Shown piece after piece: positions 11,878-21,261 of a DNA stretch of 64,000 nucleotides. Every line of letters starts with the position of its first letter. Within the stretch, counting starts at the first letter, position 1. Origin of the DNA: Panacagrimonas sp. Lineage in GTDB: Bacteria; Pseudomonadota; Gammaproteobacteria; Nevskiales; Nevskiaceae. Position numbers and translations under genes: made by a program. The stretch lies in contig NZ_JAJFBP010000011.1 of NCBI RefSeq assembly GCF_020697055.1, forward strand, positions 41,524-105,523, given 5' to 3'. The notes under the pieces were generated by a model. That model ran no database searches. It was not told the DNA's origin and saw nothing but the letters and a program-made list of their open reading frames with translations.

Positions 11878-13047
11878 TTACTTGCCCCCCTTGGCGAGCT
11901 TGACCACCGTCTGTGCCGCTTCGGTGAGATCGGAAACGGGAGTGATCGCAAATCCGGACTCGCGCAGCATCGCCTGACCTTTCTCCATGTTGGTGCCCTG
12001 CAGCCGCGCCACGACCGGCAGCTTCAGGCCCGTCTGCTTGACCGCGGTGATGATGCCTTCGGCGATCAGGTCGCACTTCACGATGCCGCCGAAAATGTTG
12101 ATGAAGATCGCTTTGACTTCCGGCGAGGCGGTGATCAGCTTGAACGCCTCCGTCACCTTCTCCGGCGTGGTGCCGCCGCCGACGTCGAGGAAGTTGGCCG
12201 GCTTGCCGCCGTGGAGCTGCACGATGTCCATGGTCGCCATGGCCAGGCCCGCGCCGTTGACCATGCACCCGATCTCGCCGTCCAGCGTCACGTAGTTGAG
12301 GTCGTACTTGGACGCGATGCGCTCGCGCTCGTCTTCCTGCGCCGGATCGCGCTGGCTGGCGATCTCCTTCTGGCGGAACAGCGCGTTGTCGTCGAAGTTG
12401 AGCTTGCCGTCGAGGGCGACGACGTTGCCTTCCTTGGTCACGATCAGCGGGTTGATCTCGACCAGCGACGCGTCGCACTCCATGAAGATGCGATAGAGGC
12501 CGGTCAGCACCCGGGTGAACTGGTCGGTCTGGTCCTTGCTCAGGCCCATGAAGAAGCCCAGCTCGCGCGCCTGGTAGGGCTGCAGGCCGGCGGTGGGCGA
12601 CACGAACACGTGCTTGATGCGCTCGGGCGTGTCATGCGCGACTTTCTCGATGTCCATGCCGCCATCGGGCGAGGCCATGAACACGATCTTTTCGTGCGTA
12701 CGGTCGACCAGCGCCGAGAGGTACAGCTCGCGCTCGATGTTGGAGGGCTTCTCGACATAGACCGAGTTCACCGGCAGACCCTTGGCGTCGGTCTGGATGG
12801 TGACGAGGTTCTTTCCGAGCATGCCCTTGGCGGCTTCCTCGGCGGCATCCGGACCCGTCACCAACTTCACACCGCCGGCCTTGCCACGCGCACCCGCATG
12901 CACCTGGGCCTTGACCACGACCTTCTCGGTGCCGAGCTGCTTGGCCGCGGCACGCGCCGCTTCCGGGCTTTCGGCGAGGATGCCTTCCGGCACCGGGATG
13001 CCGTAGCGCGCGAACAGCGCCTTGGCCTGGTATTCGTGGAGATTCAT
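11878..13047 (-). CDS. sucC: Succinyl-CoA synthetase beta subunit
   Basis: A 389-residue subunit that supplies the ATP-grasp nucleotide site and, with SucD, converts succinyl-CoA to succinate. [16 protein letters not shown] is the canonical N-terminus; further signatures are [16 protein letters not shown] near residue 45 and the C-terminal [16 protein letters not shown]. Length equals the usual 388-389 residues. It is the first gene of sucCD, transcribed toward the shared terminator at 10952-10983. No sucAB lies beside it, so TCA genes are split in this genome. Confidence 0.97.
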   Translation of the reverse strand: MNLHEYQAKALFARYGIPVPEGILAESPEAARAAAKQLGTEKVVVKAQVHAGARGKAGGVKLVTGPDAAEEAAKGMLGKNLVTIQTDAKGLPVNSVYVEKPSNIERELYLSALVDRTHEKIVFMASPDGGMDIEKVAHDTPERIKHVFVSPTAGLQPYQARELGFFMGLSKDQTDQFTRVLTGLYRIFMECDASLVEINPLIVTKEGNVVALDGKLNFDDNALFRQKEIASQRDPAQEDERERIASKYDLNYVTLDGEIGCMVNGAGLAMATMDIVQLHGGKPANFLDVGGGTTPEKVTEAFKLITASPEVKAIFINIFGGIVKCDLIAEGIITAVKQTGLKLPVVARLQGTNMEKGQAMLRESGFAITPVSDLTEAAQTVVKLAKGGK

Positions 13048-13217
13048 TCTGTCTGGCCTCTAAGGGGGACTTGGTGATGTCCCGAGCCCGCGGCGTTGCG
13101 TTCGGGGGCGCGATTCTCCCCCAGTTCCATGCGGGGCTGCAAAAGGGCCGAATGCACGGTATCGGCGCAAGTGGCGGGCCGACCCCGGTATCATCCACGG
13201 CTGTTCCAGGAATCGAC

Positions 13218-13436
13218 ATGACGAACCTTCTTCGCCTGCTGCTGATCGGCGCCGCCATCTGGTTCGGCCTGCGGCTGTACCGGCAGTGGAAGCTCAACCA
13301 GCAAGCCAACTCGCGCGTCGACCAGCAGCGCGGTCCCGAGGCCTTCGAGCCGATGGTGCGGTGCCGATCCTGCGGCGTGCACCTGCCGGCTTCGGCCGTG
13401 TCCAGCACGGGGCTCTGCGGCAAGTGCAACAGCTGA
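13218..13436 (+). CDS. PP0621-like small membrane protein with zinc ribbon
   Basis: A 72-residue protein starting at ATG 13218 (MTNLLRLLL). It has one N-terminal membrane helix (LLRLLLIGAAIWFGLRLY) and a C-terminal zinc-ribbon with CRSCGVHLP and LCGKC. This is the layout of the PP0621 family, which is often encoded just before pilS in gammaproteobacteria. Its last 13 bases overlap the proposed pilS start, suggesting coupling. The function is unknown. Confidence 0.82.
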   Translation: MTNLLRLLLIGAAIWFGLRLYRQWKLNQQANSRVDQQRGPEAFEPMVRCRSCGVHLPASAVSSTGLCGKCNS

Positions 13437-15055
13437 CCGGCGGCGCGACGCCAGGGCAGCGGCGCCCCATCGAGTTGGAGATCGCAACGCCGGAGGACTG
13501 GCGCGTCCTGCGCCTGCTTTCGTTCTATCGCCTGGCATTGGTCGGCATCCTGCTGGGGCTGCTGGCGGCCGAATACACGCCGCAGGTGCTGTCGGCGATC
13601 AAGCCCGCCTGGTATCGCTGGACCTGCCAGGGCTACGCGGCGGCCGCGCTGCTGCTGACCTGGCTGGTCCAGACCCAGCGGCCCGAGATCAGCTGGCAGG
13701 CCTATCTCAATTTCCTGGTCGACCTGGCCGCGACCGCCACGCTGGTCTACGCCAGCGGCGGCGTCGACGACGGCCTGGGTACGTTGCTGCTGATCCCCGC
13801 GGTGGTATGCGCGCTGGTGCTCACGCCGCGCATGGCGGTGACGCTCGCGGCAATCGGCACGCTGGGCATGTTCGGCGAAGAGCTCGTGCGCCAGGCCGGA
13901 AATCCGATCGATGCCGCCGCCTATACCTCCACCGGCGTGCTCGGACTGATCCTGTTCGGCACCTCGATCGCGGCCAATACGGTCGCGCAGCGCGCGCGCA
14001 AGTCCGAAGCGCTGGCCGTGCGCATGGGCAGCGAGTTCGCCAACCTGTCGCGCCTCAACGAGGTGATCCTCGAATCGATGCACACCGGCGTGCTGGTGCT
14101 GGATGACAGCCTGCGCATCGCCAACCTCAACGCCGCTGCGCGCGAGTTGCTGCGCACCACCAGCCGCGCCGAAGGCCGTTCACTGGAGCTCGAATCCGCG
14201 CCGCTGGCCGAGCGCCTGCGATGGTGGCTGGTGTCCAAGGAGACCAGTGACGAGCCGATCTCTCTGGGCGTGAACATGCCCGAGGTCAACGTGCGACTCT
14301 CGCGCCTGGGAGCGGGTCCGCAGGCGCCGATCCTGGTGGTGATCGAGGATGCCTCGCGCCTGCGTGAACAGGCCCAGCAGATCAAGCTGGCGGCGCTGGG
14401 GCGGTTGTCGGCGAGCATCGCGCACGAGATCCGCAATCCGCTGGCGGCGATCAGCCATGCGGGCCAGCTGATGTACGAGGCGCCCGAGATCAGCGCCGAC
14501 AATCGGCGCCTGCTGGCGATGATCCATCGCCACAGCGATCGCATCGACAAGATCATCACCGACATCATGGCGCTGTCGCGACGCGAGGCGGCGCAGCCGG
14601 TCGCGATACCCCTGGCGCTATGGCTGGAAGACACCGTCGCGCTGTACCGCGAAGGTCATGCCACGGCGCAGCGGCCGGTCGATCTGGCCGACATCCCGAA
14701 GTCCGTGCGTGTGCACTTCGATCCGCGCCACCTGCAGCAGCTGATGTTCAATCTGTGGGACAACGCCTTTCGCCACGGCGCCCGCGACGGCCAGGCGATC
14801 AACGTGCGCGTCAGTGTCGGCGTCGAGCGCAGTGGTCGTCCCTGGCTCGACGTGTCGGACAACGGGCCGGGCATCGCGCCCGAGGTGGTCGACAAGATCT
14901 TCGAGCCGTTCTTCACCACGTCGCACGGCGGAACGGGGCTGGGGCTTTACCTCGCGCGCGAATTGTGCGAATTCAACCAGGCGCGTATGAGTTACCAGCG
15001 CCGCCCGGTCGGCGCCTGCTTCCGCATCAGCTTCACCCCGGGAGGAATCGAATGA
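13424..15055 (+). CDS. pilS: PilS-type sensor histidine kinase
   Basis: The inner-membrane kinase that with PilR controls type IV pilin transcription. There is no good ATG; GTG 13424, overlapping the previous gene, gives 543 residues, and a TTG at 13475 is the alternative. About six hydrophobic segments fill the first 190 residues, as in PilS. A PAS-like domain follows (VILESMHTGVLVLDD). The HisKA phospho-acceptor is His334 in ASIAHEIRNPLAAI, with N box LWDNAFRHG and G boxes DNGPGIAP and GGTGLGLYLA. It is translationally coupled to pilR by an ATGA overlap. Confidence 0.92.
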   Translation: MQQLTGGATPGQRRPIELEIATPEDWRVLRLLSFYRLALVGILLGLLAAEYTPQVLSAIKPAWYRWTCQGYAAAALLLTWLVQTQRPEISWQAYLNFLVDLAATATLVYASGGVDDGLGTLLLIPAVVCALVLTPRMAVTLAAIGTLGMFGEELVRQAGNPIDAAAYTSTGVLGLILFGTSIAANTVAQRARKSEALAVRMGSEFANLSRLNEVILESMHTGVLVLDDSLRIANLNAAARELLRTTSRAEGRSLELESAPLAERLRWWLVSKETSDEPISLGVNMPEVNVRLSRLGAGPQAPILVVIEDASRLREQAQQIKLAALGRLSASIAHEIRNPLAAISHAGQLMYEAPEISADNRRLLAMIHRHSDRIDKIITDIMALSRREAAQPVAIPLALWLEDTVALYREGHATAQRPVDLADIPKSVRVHFDPRHLQQLMFNLWDNAFRHGARDGQAINVRVSVGVERSGRPWLDVSDNGPGIAPEVVDKIFEPFFTTSHGGTGLGLYLARELCEFNQARMSYQRRPVGACFRISFTPGGIE

Positions 15056-16455
15056 ACAAGGCGGCGCCCGGAACTGCCTCCAAGCTGGCCCTGATCGTCG
15101 ATGACGAGGCCGATATCCGCGAACTGCTCGAGATCACGCTCTCGCGCATGGGCGTGAAGTGCTGTGCGGCCGCCGACCTCGGCGAAGCGCGCCAGTGGCT
15201 GCAGGAGAAGACGTTCGACTTCGCCATCACCGACATGCGCCTGCCCGACGGCAACGGCATCGACCTGGTGCGCCTGGTGCAGTCCGAATACAGCCGTCTG
15301 CCGATCGCGGTGATCACGGCGCACGGCAACGCCCAGGCGGCGGTCGAGAGCCTCAAGGCGGGCGCGTTCGACTTCGTGTCCAAGCCGGTCGACCTGAAGG
15401 TGCTGCGCAAGCTGGTCGAGACCGCGCTGCAGATGGGCGACGAGGCGGCCGCCGAGGAGGACAACGGCGGCCTGCTCGGCTCGCACGAATCGGTCGTGAA
15501 GCTGCGCCAGCTGGTCGATCGTCTCGCGCGCAGCCAGGCGCCGGTGCACATCCATGGCGAGTCGGGCACCGGCAAGGAGCTCGTGGCGCGCCTGATCCAC
15601 GACAAGTCGCCGCGCGCATCCGCGCCGTTCGTGCCGGTCAACTGCGGCGCGATCCCGTCGGAGCTGATGGAGAGCGAGTTCTTCGGGCATCTGAAGGGCT
15701 CGTTCACCGGCGCGGTGCGCGACAAGGGCGGGCTGTTCCAGGCGGCCGAGGGCGGCACGCTGTTCCTCGACGAGATCGCCGACCTGCCGCTGCACATGCA
15801 GGTCAAGCTGCTGCGCGCGATACAGGAGCGCGCGATCCGGCCGGTCGGCGCGGAGGCCGAGATCTCGGTCAATGTTCGGCTGATCTCGGCCACCCACAAG
15901 AATCTCGTCGACCTGGTCAACAAAGGCGCGTTCCGCCAGGACCTCTACTACCGCGTGAACGTCATCGAGGTGCGAACGCCGCCGCTGCGTTCACGCGGCG
16001 CCGATATCCCGATGCTGGCGGACCACATGCTGGTCCGACTGTCGCGCGCGGCGGGGATGACCAAGGTGCCCCGGCTCGACGAGTCGGCGCAACGCACGCT
16101 GCTGAACTACGAGTTCCCGGGCAACGTGCGCGAACTCGAGAACATCCTCGAGCGCGCGCTGACGCTGTGCGATGGCTCGACCATCAGCAACGAGGATCTG
16201 CAGCTGCGGGGGGGCGAAGCGTCCGAACCGGCGCCCGAACATGGCGCCGCGCGTCCGACCGTGGCACCTGCGCCCGCCGCCAATGGCAACGGATCGTCGG
16301 GCGCCGGACTGGATGATCGCGTCGAGGAGCTCGAGCGCCAGGCGATCCGCGATGCGCTGGAGAAGACGCGTTACAACAAGACCAAGGCGGCGGCGCTGCT
16401 CGGACTCACGTTCCGGCAGCTGCGCTACAAGGTGAAGAAGCTCAATCTCGAATGA
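15052..16455 (+). CDS. pilR: PilR-type sigma-54-dependent response regulator
   Basis: A 467-residue NtrC-family activator. The receiver domain has Asp61 (AITDMRLPDG) as phosphorylation site. The AAA+ domain has Walker A GESGTGKE, the sigma-54 contact loop KGSFTGA (Ser form, as in PilR proteins), Walker B TLFLDEIAD and YEFPGNVRELEN. A Pro/Ala/Gly-rich linker leads to a Fis-type HTH at the end (NKTKAAALLGLTFRQLRYKVKKL). A GGAGGAAT ribosome-binding site precedes the ATG. It overlaps both pilS and the following DUF885 gene by ATGA junctions. No pilin gene is present, so the targets lie elsewhere. Confidence 0.95.
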   Translation: MNKAAPGTASKLALIVDDEADIRELLEITLSRMGVKCCAAADLGEARQWLQEKTFDFAITDMRLPDGNGIDLVRLVQSEYSRLPIAVITAHGNAQAAVESLKAGAFDFVSKPVDLKVLRKLVETALQMGDEAAAEEDNGGLLGSHESVVKLRQLVDRLARSQAPVHIHGESGTGKELVARLIHDKSPRASAPFVPVNCGAIPSELMESEFFGHLKGSFTGAVRDKGGLFQAAEGGTLFLDEIADLPLHMQVKLLRAIQERAIRPVGAEAEISVNVRLISATHKNLVDLVNKGAFRQDLYYRVNVIEVRTPPLRSRGADIPMLADHMLVRLSRAAGMTKVPRLDESAQRTLLNYEFPGNVRELENILERALTLCDGSTISNEDLQLRGGEASEPAPEHGAARPTVAPAPAANGNGSSGAGLDDRVEELERQAIRDALEKTRYNKTKAAALLGLTFRQLRYKVKKLNLE

Positions 16456-18302
16456 GCGGGTCGGCCGACGTTCGCATTCGACTCGCGTCGCTGCTCATCG
16501 CCGCGATGCTGGCCTCGTGTGGCGATCCCACGCCCCGGTCCGGCGCAGACGGGACGGCCGGGTCGGATGCACCTGCCGCCGGTGACGCCGCGAAGGGTGG
16601 GGCGGCCGAGCGCCAGCGCGCGCTGTTCGACAGGTCGTGGCAGCGGCGGCTGGAGCGAAGTCCGATCACCGCCACGTTCCTTGGCGATGCGCGCTACAAC
16701 GATCGATTGGACGATTTGTCGATCGCCGCGTTCGAGGCCGATCACGCCGCCGACGTCGCCGACCTGGAGGCGCTCAAGGCGATCGATCGCGATCAGCTGC
16801 CGCCGGCCGAGCAGACCAACCACGACCTGTTCCGCCGCGATCTCGAGGATCGCATCGAGGGCTACGCGTTCCAGGGCCACCTGATGGCGGTGAGCCAGCT
16901 CGATGGGCCGCAGCTGCTGGCGCAGATCATCGAGTTCACGCCTTACGCGACGGTCAAGGACTACGAGCGCTGGCTGTCGCGGCTGCAGGGCCTGGATCGC
17001 TATATCGACCAGACCATCATGCTGCTGCGAGCGGGCATGGCCGAGAAGCGCGTGCGACCGCGCATCGTGATGCAGCGCGTGCTGCCGCAGATCGCGTCGC
17101 AGCTGGTCACTCGCGCCGAAGACAGCCCGTATTACGAGCCGTTCAAGCGCTTCCCCGAGTCGGTGCCGGCCAACGTGCGCACACAGCTCGACCTGGCGGG
17201 GCAGTCGACGATCATCGACGTCGTGGTGCCGGCCCTGCAGCGCCTGCACGATTTCCTGGAAAAGGAGTACCTGCCGGCCTGTCCCGAGAACGAGATGGGC
17301 CTGATGTTCCAGCCGCGCGGCGCCGAGTTCTACGCCTGGCTGGTCCGGCACCACACCAGCACCAATCTGACGCCCGACCAGATCCACGAGATCGGCGTGG
17401 CCGAGGTCGCCCGGATCCGCGAGGAGATGGTGACGGTGATGCGCCAGGCCGGACACACCGGCAGCATCCAGCGTTTCAAGGAGAAGCTCAGCTGGAACCC
17501 GCGCTACAGCTACAGCGACCGCGCGGCGCTGCTGGAGGCCTATCGCGCGGTCGGCAAACGCATCGATCCGGAACTGCCGCGCCTGTTCGGCAAGCTGCCG
17601 CGAACGCCCTACGGCGTGCGCGCGATTCCCGATATCGCGGCCCCTTCGGCGCCGGCGGCCTACTACTACCCGCCTTCGGCGGACGGCAGTCGCGCCGGCT
17701 ATTTCTACGCCAACACCTGGCATCCCGAATCGCGCCCGGGCTGGGAGATGGAGGCGCTCACCGCGCACGAAGCGGTGCCCGGCCATCACCTGCAGATCGC
17801 GCTCGCCAACGAGCTGCCGGACGTCCCCGAGTTCCGGCGCCACGGACTGGAGCTCACGGCCTTCGTCGAGGGCTGGGGCCTGTATGCGGAGTCGCTGGGT
17901 TCGGAACTCGGGCTGTACCAGGACGCCGGCTCGCGGTTCGGGCGGCTGAACTTCGAGATGTGGCGCGCGGTGCGGTTGGTGGTCGACACCGGCCTGCACG
18001 CCAAGGGCTGGACCCGCAAGCGTGCGCGCGAGTACGCGCGGGACAACGCGCCCAAGTCGGAGGAGGAGATCGCCGTCGAGGTCGATCGGTATCTGGCGAT
18101 GCCGGGACAGGCGCTGGCATACAAGATCGGCGAGATGCGGATCCAGGCCTTGCGCAAGCGGGCCCAGGACAAGCTCGGAGATCGCTTCGACGTGCGCAGA
18201 TTCCACGACACGGTGCTGGGCAGCGGGGCGTTGCCGCTGGATCTGCTGGAGCAGAACGTGGACGCCTGGATAGATGCCGCGGCGGGTCAGAGCGGGAGTT
18301 AG
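16452..18302 (+). CDS. DUF885-family lipoprotein, probable zinc metallopeptidase
   Basis: A 616-residue protein with a lipoprotein signal ending LASC (LLIAAMLASC, Cys near residue 23) and an Ala/Gly/Asp-rich spacer. The DUF885 body has the zinc-binding signature HEAVPGHHLQ preceded by WEMEALTA, then FVEGWGLYAESLG, which provides the downstream Glu. Length is normal for the family (about 600). Its ATG overlaps the pilR stop, so it is the third translationally coupled gene of the pilSR operon. This link is unusual, since a peptidase is not a known part of PilSR signalling. Substrate unknown. Confidence 0.88.
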   Translation: MSGSADVRIRLASLLIAAMLASCGDPTPRSGADGTAGSDAPAAGDAAKGGAAERQRALFDRSWQRRLERSPITATFLGDARYNDRLDDLSIAAFEADHAADVADLEALKAIDRDQLPPAEQTNHDLFRRDLEDRIEGYAFQGHLMAVSQLDGPQLLAQIIEFTPYATVKDYERWLSRLQGLDRYIDQTIMLLRAGMAEKRVRPRIVMQRVLPQIASQLVTRAEDSPYYEPFKRFPESVPANVRTQLDLAGQSTIIDVVVPALQRLHDFLEKEYLPACPENEMGLMFQPRGAEFYAWLVRHHTSTNLTPDQIHEIGVAEVARIREEMVTVMRQAGHTGSIQRFKEKLSWNPRYSYSDRAALLEAYRAVGKRIDPELPRLFGKLPRTPYGVRAIPDIAAPSAPAAYYYPPSADGSRAGYFYANTWHPESRPGWEMEALTAHEAVPGHHLQIALANELPDVPEFRRHGLELTAFVEGWGLYAESLGSELGLYQDAGSRFGRLNFEMWRAVRLVVDTGLHAKGWTRKRAREYARDNAPKSEEEIAVEVDRYLAMPGQALAYKIGEMRIQALRKRAQDKLGDRFDVRRFHDTVLGSGALPLDLLEQNVDAWIDAAAGQSGS

Positions 18303-18377
18303 GCGGTAGGCGTTAGGCGGTAGGGTGCTCGCTTCGGGCGTCAGAACAGCGGACTTGACGCCTAACGCCTGACGCCT
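18300..18377. repeat. REP-like inverted repeat built on TAGGCG units
   Basis: Short tandem TAGGCG/TTAGGCG units are followed by a perfect 12-bp inverted match: 18308-18319 (AGGCGTTAGGCG) pairs with 18359-18370 across about 39 bases. The two flanking genes converge on it. The form resembles dispersed GCCTAACGCC-type repeats in Xanthomonadaceae intergenic regions. It may also act as a transcript end for both genes. Confidence 0.65.
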
Positions 18378-18379
18378 AT

Positions 18380-18994
18380 TCAGGCCGGATTGAACACCAG
18401 GATCGATCGGCCCTGGCTCGCGATCATGCCGTCTTCTTCGAGCTTCTTGAGCACGCGCCCGGCCATCTCGCGCGAGCAGCCGACGATCCGGGCGAGCTCC
18501 TGGCGACTGGTCTTGATCACCGTGCCCCGCGCGTTCAGCACGGCGTCCGGCTTGCGGCAGAGTTCGAGCAGTTCGTGGGCCAGGCGCCCCGCCACGTCCA
18601 GGAATGCCAGATCGCGCAGGCGGCGGCTGGTGTCGCGCAGGCGGGCGGCCAGCTGCCCCGCGACCTCGAACATGATGTCGGGCTGCTTGCGGACGAACTC
18701 GCGAAACATCGCCAGCTCCATCTCGGCCACCAGGATGGGCGTGCGCGAGCGCACGATCGCCGTGCGCGTGCGCTGTTCGGGGAAAAGGCACATCTCGCCG
18801 AAGAATTCGCCTGGATTCAGGTAGGCCAGGACCATCTCGCGTTCGCCTTCCTTGGTCAGCACGCTGACCGAGCCCTCGACGATCAGGTACAGCGAGCGGG
18901 GCTCGTCGCCGGAATTGAGGATGTTGTGCTTGGGTCCGAAGCTCCGCTTTCGCGAAAAGTCGATGAACTCTTTCACTGCGGGTTTATGGAACAT
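18380..18994 (-). CDS. crp: CRP/Clp/Vfr-type global transcription regulator
   Basis: A 204-residue CRP-family protein. The cyclic-nucleotide domain has the phosphate-binding cassette FFGEMCLFPEQRTRTAIVR, close to cAMP-type CRP with the key Glu and Arg kept. A dimerisation helix follows, then a winged HTH with TSRQELARIVGCSREMAGRVLKKLEE. Relatives are E. coli CRP, Pseudomonas Vfr and Xanthomonas Clp; whether this one answers to cAMP or cyclic di-GMP cannot be told. It is divergent from an OsmC-family gene, the same pairing as crp-yhfA in E. coli. Confidence 0.93.
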   Translation of the reverse strand: MFHKPAVKEFIDFSRKRSFGPKHNILNSGDEPRSLYLIVEGSVSVLTKEGEREMVLAYLNPGEFFGEMCLFPEQRTRTAIVRSRTPILVAEMELAMFREFVRKQPDIMFEVAGQLAARLRDTSRRLRDLAFLDVAGRLAHELLELCRKPDAVLNARGTVIKTSRQELARIVGCSREMAGRVLKKLEEDGMIASQGRSILVFNPA

Positions 18995-19089
18995 CCCCTC
19001 GCTCCGTGGTCGTGAGCTTGTGCCTTGTTTTCACTGAAAGTAGCACAATTGTCACGGGCCTTAGGCAACCTGACGATCCGGACGAGCGC

Positions 19090-19536
19090 ATGCAGGCACG
19101 AGTGAAGTGGGTGGAGAACGCGGCGTTCGTCGGCGAGACCGGCAGCAGCCACGCGGTGGTGATCGACGGTCCCGCGGAGATCGGCGGGCGCAATCTCGGG
19201 GCGCGGCCGATGGAACTGATGCTGCTCTCCGTCGGCGCGTGTTCGGCGGTGGACGTCGTGCACATCCTCAAAAAAGCGCGACAGCCGGTGAAGGACTGCT
19301 TCGTCGAGGTCGAGGGCAAGCGTGCCGAGACCGAGCCCAAGGTCTTCACCGACATCCACCTCCAGTTCGTGGTCAGCGGCGAGGGGCTGAGCGAAAACCA
19401 GGTGAAGCGGGCGGTGGAGCTGTCGGCCGACAAGTACTGCTCGGCCTCGATCATGCTCAAGCGCGGCGGCGTCAACGTCACGCACGGGTACGAGATCCGG
19501 GCCAGTGGCGCGGCGGCGGCCGCCGGCGGCGCCTGA
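19090..19536 (+). CDS. OsmC-family protein, YhfA-type
   Basis: A 148-residue protein starting at ATG 19090 (MQARVKWVEN); an upstream frame is unconserved. OsmC proteins reduce organic hydroperoxides through two cysteines, here Cys51 (SVGACSAVDVV) and Cys117 (ADKYCSASIML). The pattern fits the YhfA subgroup, encoded next to crp in enteric bacteria, whose physiological substrate is not established. The C-terminus ends in a Gly/Ala tail. It is transcribed divergently from crp with 95 bp between them. Confidence 0.9.
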   Translation: MQARVKWVENAAFVGETGSSHAVVIDGPAEIGGRNLGARPMELMLLSVGACSAVDVVHILKKARQPVKDCFVEVEGKRAETEPKVFTDIHLQFVVSGEGLSENQVKRAVELSADKYCSASIMLKRGGVNVTHGYEIRASGAAAAAGGA

Positions 19537-19634
19537 GTCGCCCACGCGCCCGGCTTCCTCCCGCATAATTCGCGGTTAGTGAGCGCCCTCGGCGGGGGGC
19601 GCATGATTCGCGGCGCAGTTCGACGGAGACCCGA
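19537..19634 (+). promoter_or_regulatory. speD leader with possible -10 box, hairpin and ribosome-binding site
   Basis: A CATAAT box at 19564-19569 could be the -10 element; no convincing -35 is visible. A 6-bp stem, GCGCCC (19583-19588) with GGGCGC (19597-19602), lies in the leader. GGAGA at 19625-19629 is placed correctly for the TTG start at 19635 and decides that start. Confidence 0.4.
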
Positions 19635-20432
19635 TTGGCCAAGCCCACCAGCAACCCGAAACTCAAGCTGCTCGGGTTCAACAACCTGACGAAGTCGCTG
19701 TCGTTCAATATTTACGACATCTGCTACGCGCGCACGGCAGAGCACAAGCGCGAATACATCGAGTACATCGACGAGGCCTACAACGCCGAGCGTCTGACCG
19801 CGGTGCTGACCGAAGTGGCCGACATCATCGGCGCGAACATCCTCAATGTCGCGAGCCAGGACTACGATCCCCAGGGCGCGAGCGTGACGATGCTGATCTC
19901 GGAAGGCCACCACGACGGTCTGCCGACACCGACGACGGCCAAGAAAAAGTCGATCGTGAATCACCTCGACAAGAGCCACATCACCGTCCACACCTATCCC
20001 GAGACCCACCCGGACTCGGGCATCAGCACTTTCCGCGCGGATATCGACGTTTCGACCTGCGGCAAGATCTCGCCGCTCAAGGCGTTGAACTTCCTGATCA
20101 AGAGTTTCGAGAGCGACATCGTGGTGATGGACTACCGCGTGCGCGGCTTCACCCGCAACGTGCGCGGGATGAAGCATTTCATCGATCACCAGATCGACTC
20201 GATCCAGAACTTCATCTCGCGCGGTATCCGCGACCGTTACGACATGGTCGACGTGAACGTGTATCAGGAGAGCATCTTCCATACGAAGATGCGCCTGAAG
20301 GAACTCGACCTGGACACCTATCTCTTCGGCGAGGGTGTGTCGGAGTTGCCGCCGCGCGAAGCCAAGCGCATCCGCGATCGCGTCAATCACGAGATCATGG
20401 AAGTGTTCTACGGCCGGAACATCCAGCGCTGA
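19635..20432 (+). CDS. speD: S-adenosylmethionine decarboxylase proenzyme
   Basis: A 265-residue proenzyme of the E. coli type (class 1A, normally about 264 residues) that makes decarboxylated SAM for spermidine synthesis. It self-cleaves to form a pyruvoyl group; the serine is Ser114 in [34 protein letters not shown] and the C-terminal region are also well matched. The start is TTG, with a GGAGA site 5 bp upstream. A GC-rich hairpin follows the stop. No speE is in the window. Confidence 0.96.
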   Translation: MAKPTSNPKLKLLGFNNLTKSLSFNIYDICYARTAEHKREYIEYIDEAYNAERLTAVLTEVADIIGANILNVASQDYDPQGASVTMLISEGHHDGLPTPTTAKKKSIVNHLDKSHITVHTYPETHPDSGISTFRADIDVSTCGKISPLKALNFLIKSFESDIVVMDYRVRGFTRNVRGMKHFIDHQIDSIQNFISRGIRDRYDMVDVNVYQESIFHTKMRLKELDLDTYLFGEGVSELPPREAKRIRDRVNHEIMEVFYGRNIQR

Positions 20433-20441
20433 GTCCCGTGT

Positions 20442-20464
20442 GACCGGCCGCCCATTGGCCGGTC
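20442..20464 (+). terminator. Hairpin after speD
   Basis: A perfect 8-bp stem (GACCGGCC / GGCCGGTC) with a 7-nt loop lies 9 bp after the speD stop. No T run follows, so it is a weak or Rho-assisted terminator candidate that separates speD from the next operon. Confidence 0.5.
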
Positions 20465-20485
20465 GCCTCGCGTGGGGCGTTTCCC

Positions 20486-20491
20486 TATGAT
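20486..20491 (+). promoter_or_regulatory. Candidate promoter (-10) of the nine-gene envelope operon
   Basis: TATGAT lies 24 bp before the first ATG (20516) and just after the speD hairpin. A -35 match is not evident. A GGGAGGCGGG ribosome-binding site follows immediately before the ATG. Confidence 0.4.
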
Positions 20492-20515
20492 CGGCGCTGG
20501 GGTCAGGGAGGCGGG

Positions 20516-21220
20516 ATGGGCAAGTTCCTGCGGGTGCTGCAGAAAGCCGGGCTGGTCGAGGCCGACGCGGACGACGCGTCCGCTGCGCTCGAGGCCGAGG
20601 CGCTCGCCTCGGTTCCGTCGATGCCGGACGCCGAACCGGCCGCACCCGCCACCGGGATCCTGAGCGAAGCCGAAAGCCGCATCGAGGAAAGCCGCTCGTT
20701 CGACGTGCTGTACGCCGAGCGTGGCGTGCCTGCTTCGCCGTTCCCCGCCGAAAAGCTGCTCAAGCTGGTCGACGGCCTGCGCGCGATGGAGCCGGCGGTT
20801 CGCAAGGCCGCGGTGCTCGCGATGGATTCGGCCGACGACAACTGGACGATCGACGACGCCGCGCTGGACGCGAGCCGCAAGATCAAGGCACTGAACGAGA
20901 CCAAGGCGCTGCTGGTGCAGCAGGCCGCCAGCCAGGCGGCGCACGCGCAGGAGCGGCTGCAGGCCCGCGAGCAGCGCCAGAGCGAATCCCTCGCCGCCAT
21001 CCGCCAGCAGATCGGCGATCTCGAGGCGTTGATGCAGCGCGAGGTCGAAAAGGCGACGGCCGAGAAGGCCTCCCTGGGCGCCGAAGCGAAATCCGCACAT
21101 GAGGCGAGCCTGCGCGAGTCCGCGCGACTGGACCTCGAGATCGCGCGTCTGCAGGAAGTGCTCGATACCTTCGTCCCGCCGGCCGTGGTGCCGAGCGGCA
21201 CGCCCGCGTCCCGTTCCTGA
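20516..21220 (+). CDS. Coiled-coil protein of unknown function, first gene of envelope operon
   Basis: A 234-residue soluble protein. The first 60 residues are acidic and Ala/Pro-rich (MGKFLRVLQKAGLVEAD start). A short conserved-looking segment, FDVLYAERGVPASPFPAEKLLKLVDGL, follows, and from about residue 115 to 215 there is a long Gln/Glu/Arg/Ala coiled coil. There is no signal peptide or catalytic motif. Its position at the head of a run of nine same-strand genes, with a strong ribosome-binding site, suggests a cytoplasmic adaptor for the ABC, PspA and AAA proteins downstream. I do not recognise a named family. Confidence 0.8.
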   Translation: MGKFLRVLQKAGLVEADADDASAALEAEALASVPSMPDAEPAAPATGILSEAESRIEESRSFDVLYAERGVPASPFPAEKLLKLVDGLRAMEPAVRKAAVLAMDSADDNWTIDDAALDASRKIKALNETKALLVQQAASQAAHAQERLQAREQRQSESLAAIRQQIGDLEALMQREVEKATAEKASLGAEAKSAHEASLRESARLDLEIARLQEVLDTFVPPAVVPSGTPASRS

Positions 21221-21261
21221 CGACGCGGTCGCTTTTCCTATTCAATCTCGAGGAGCCGTAC

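Noticed and set aside
10678..13077. 799-residue plus-strand frame opposite sucCD
   Set aside because: Antisense shadow; sucC and sucD are unmistakable on the minus strand.
18995..19089. CRP-binding site in the crp-OsmC gap
   Set aside because: Half sites (GTCAC, CACAAT) are present but no convincing TGTGA-N6-TCACA palindrome.
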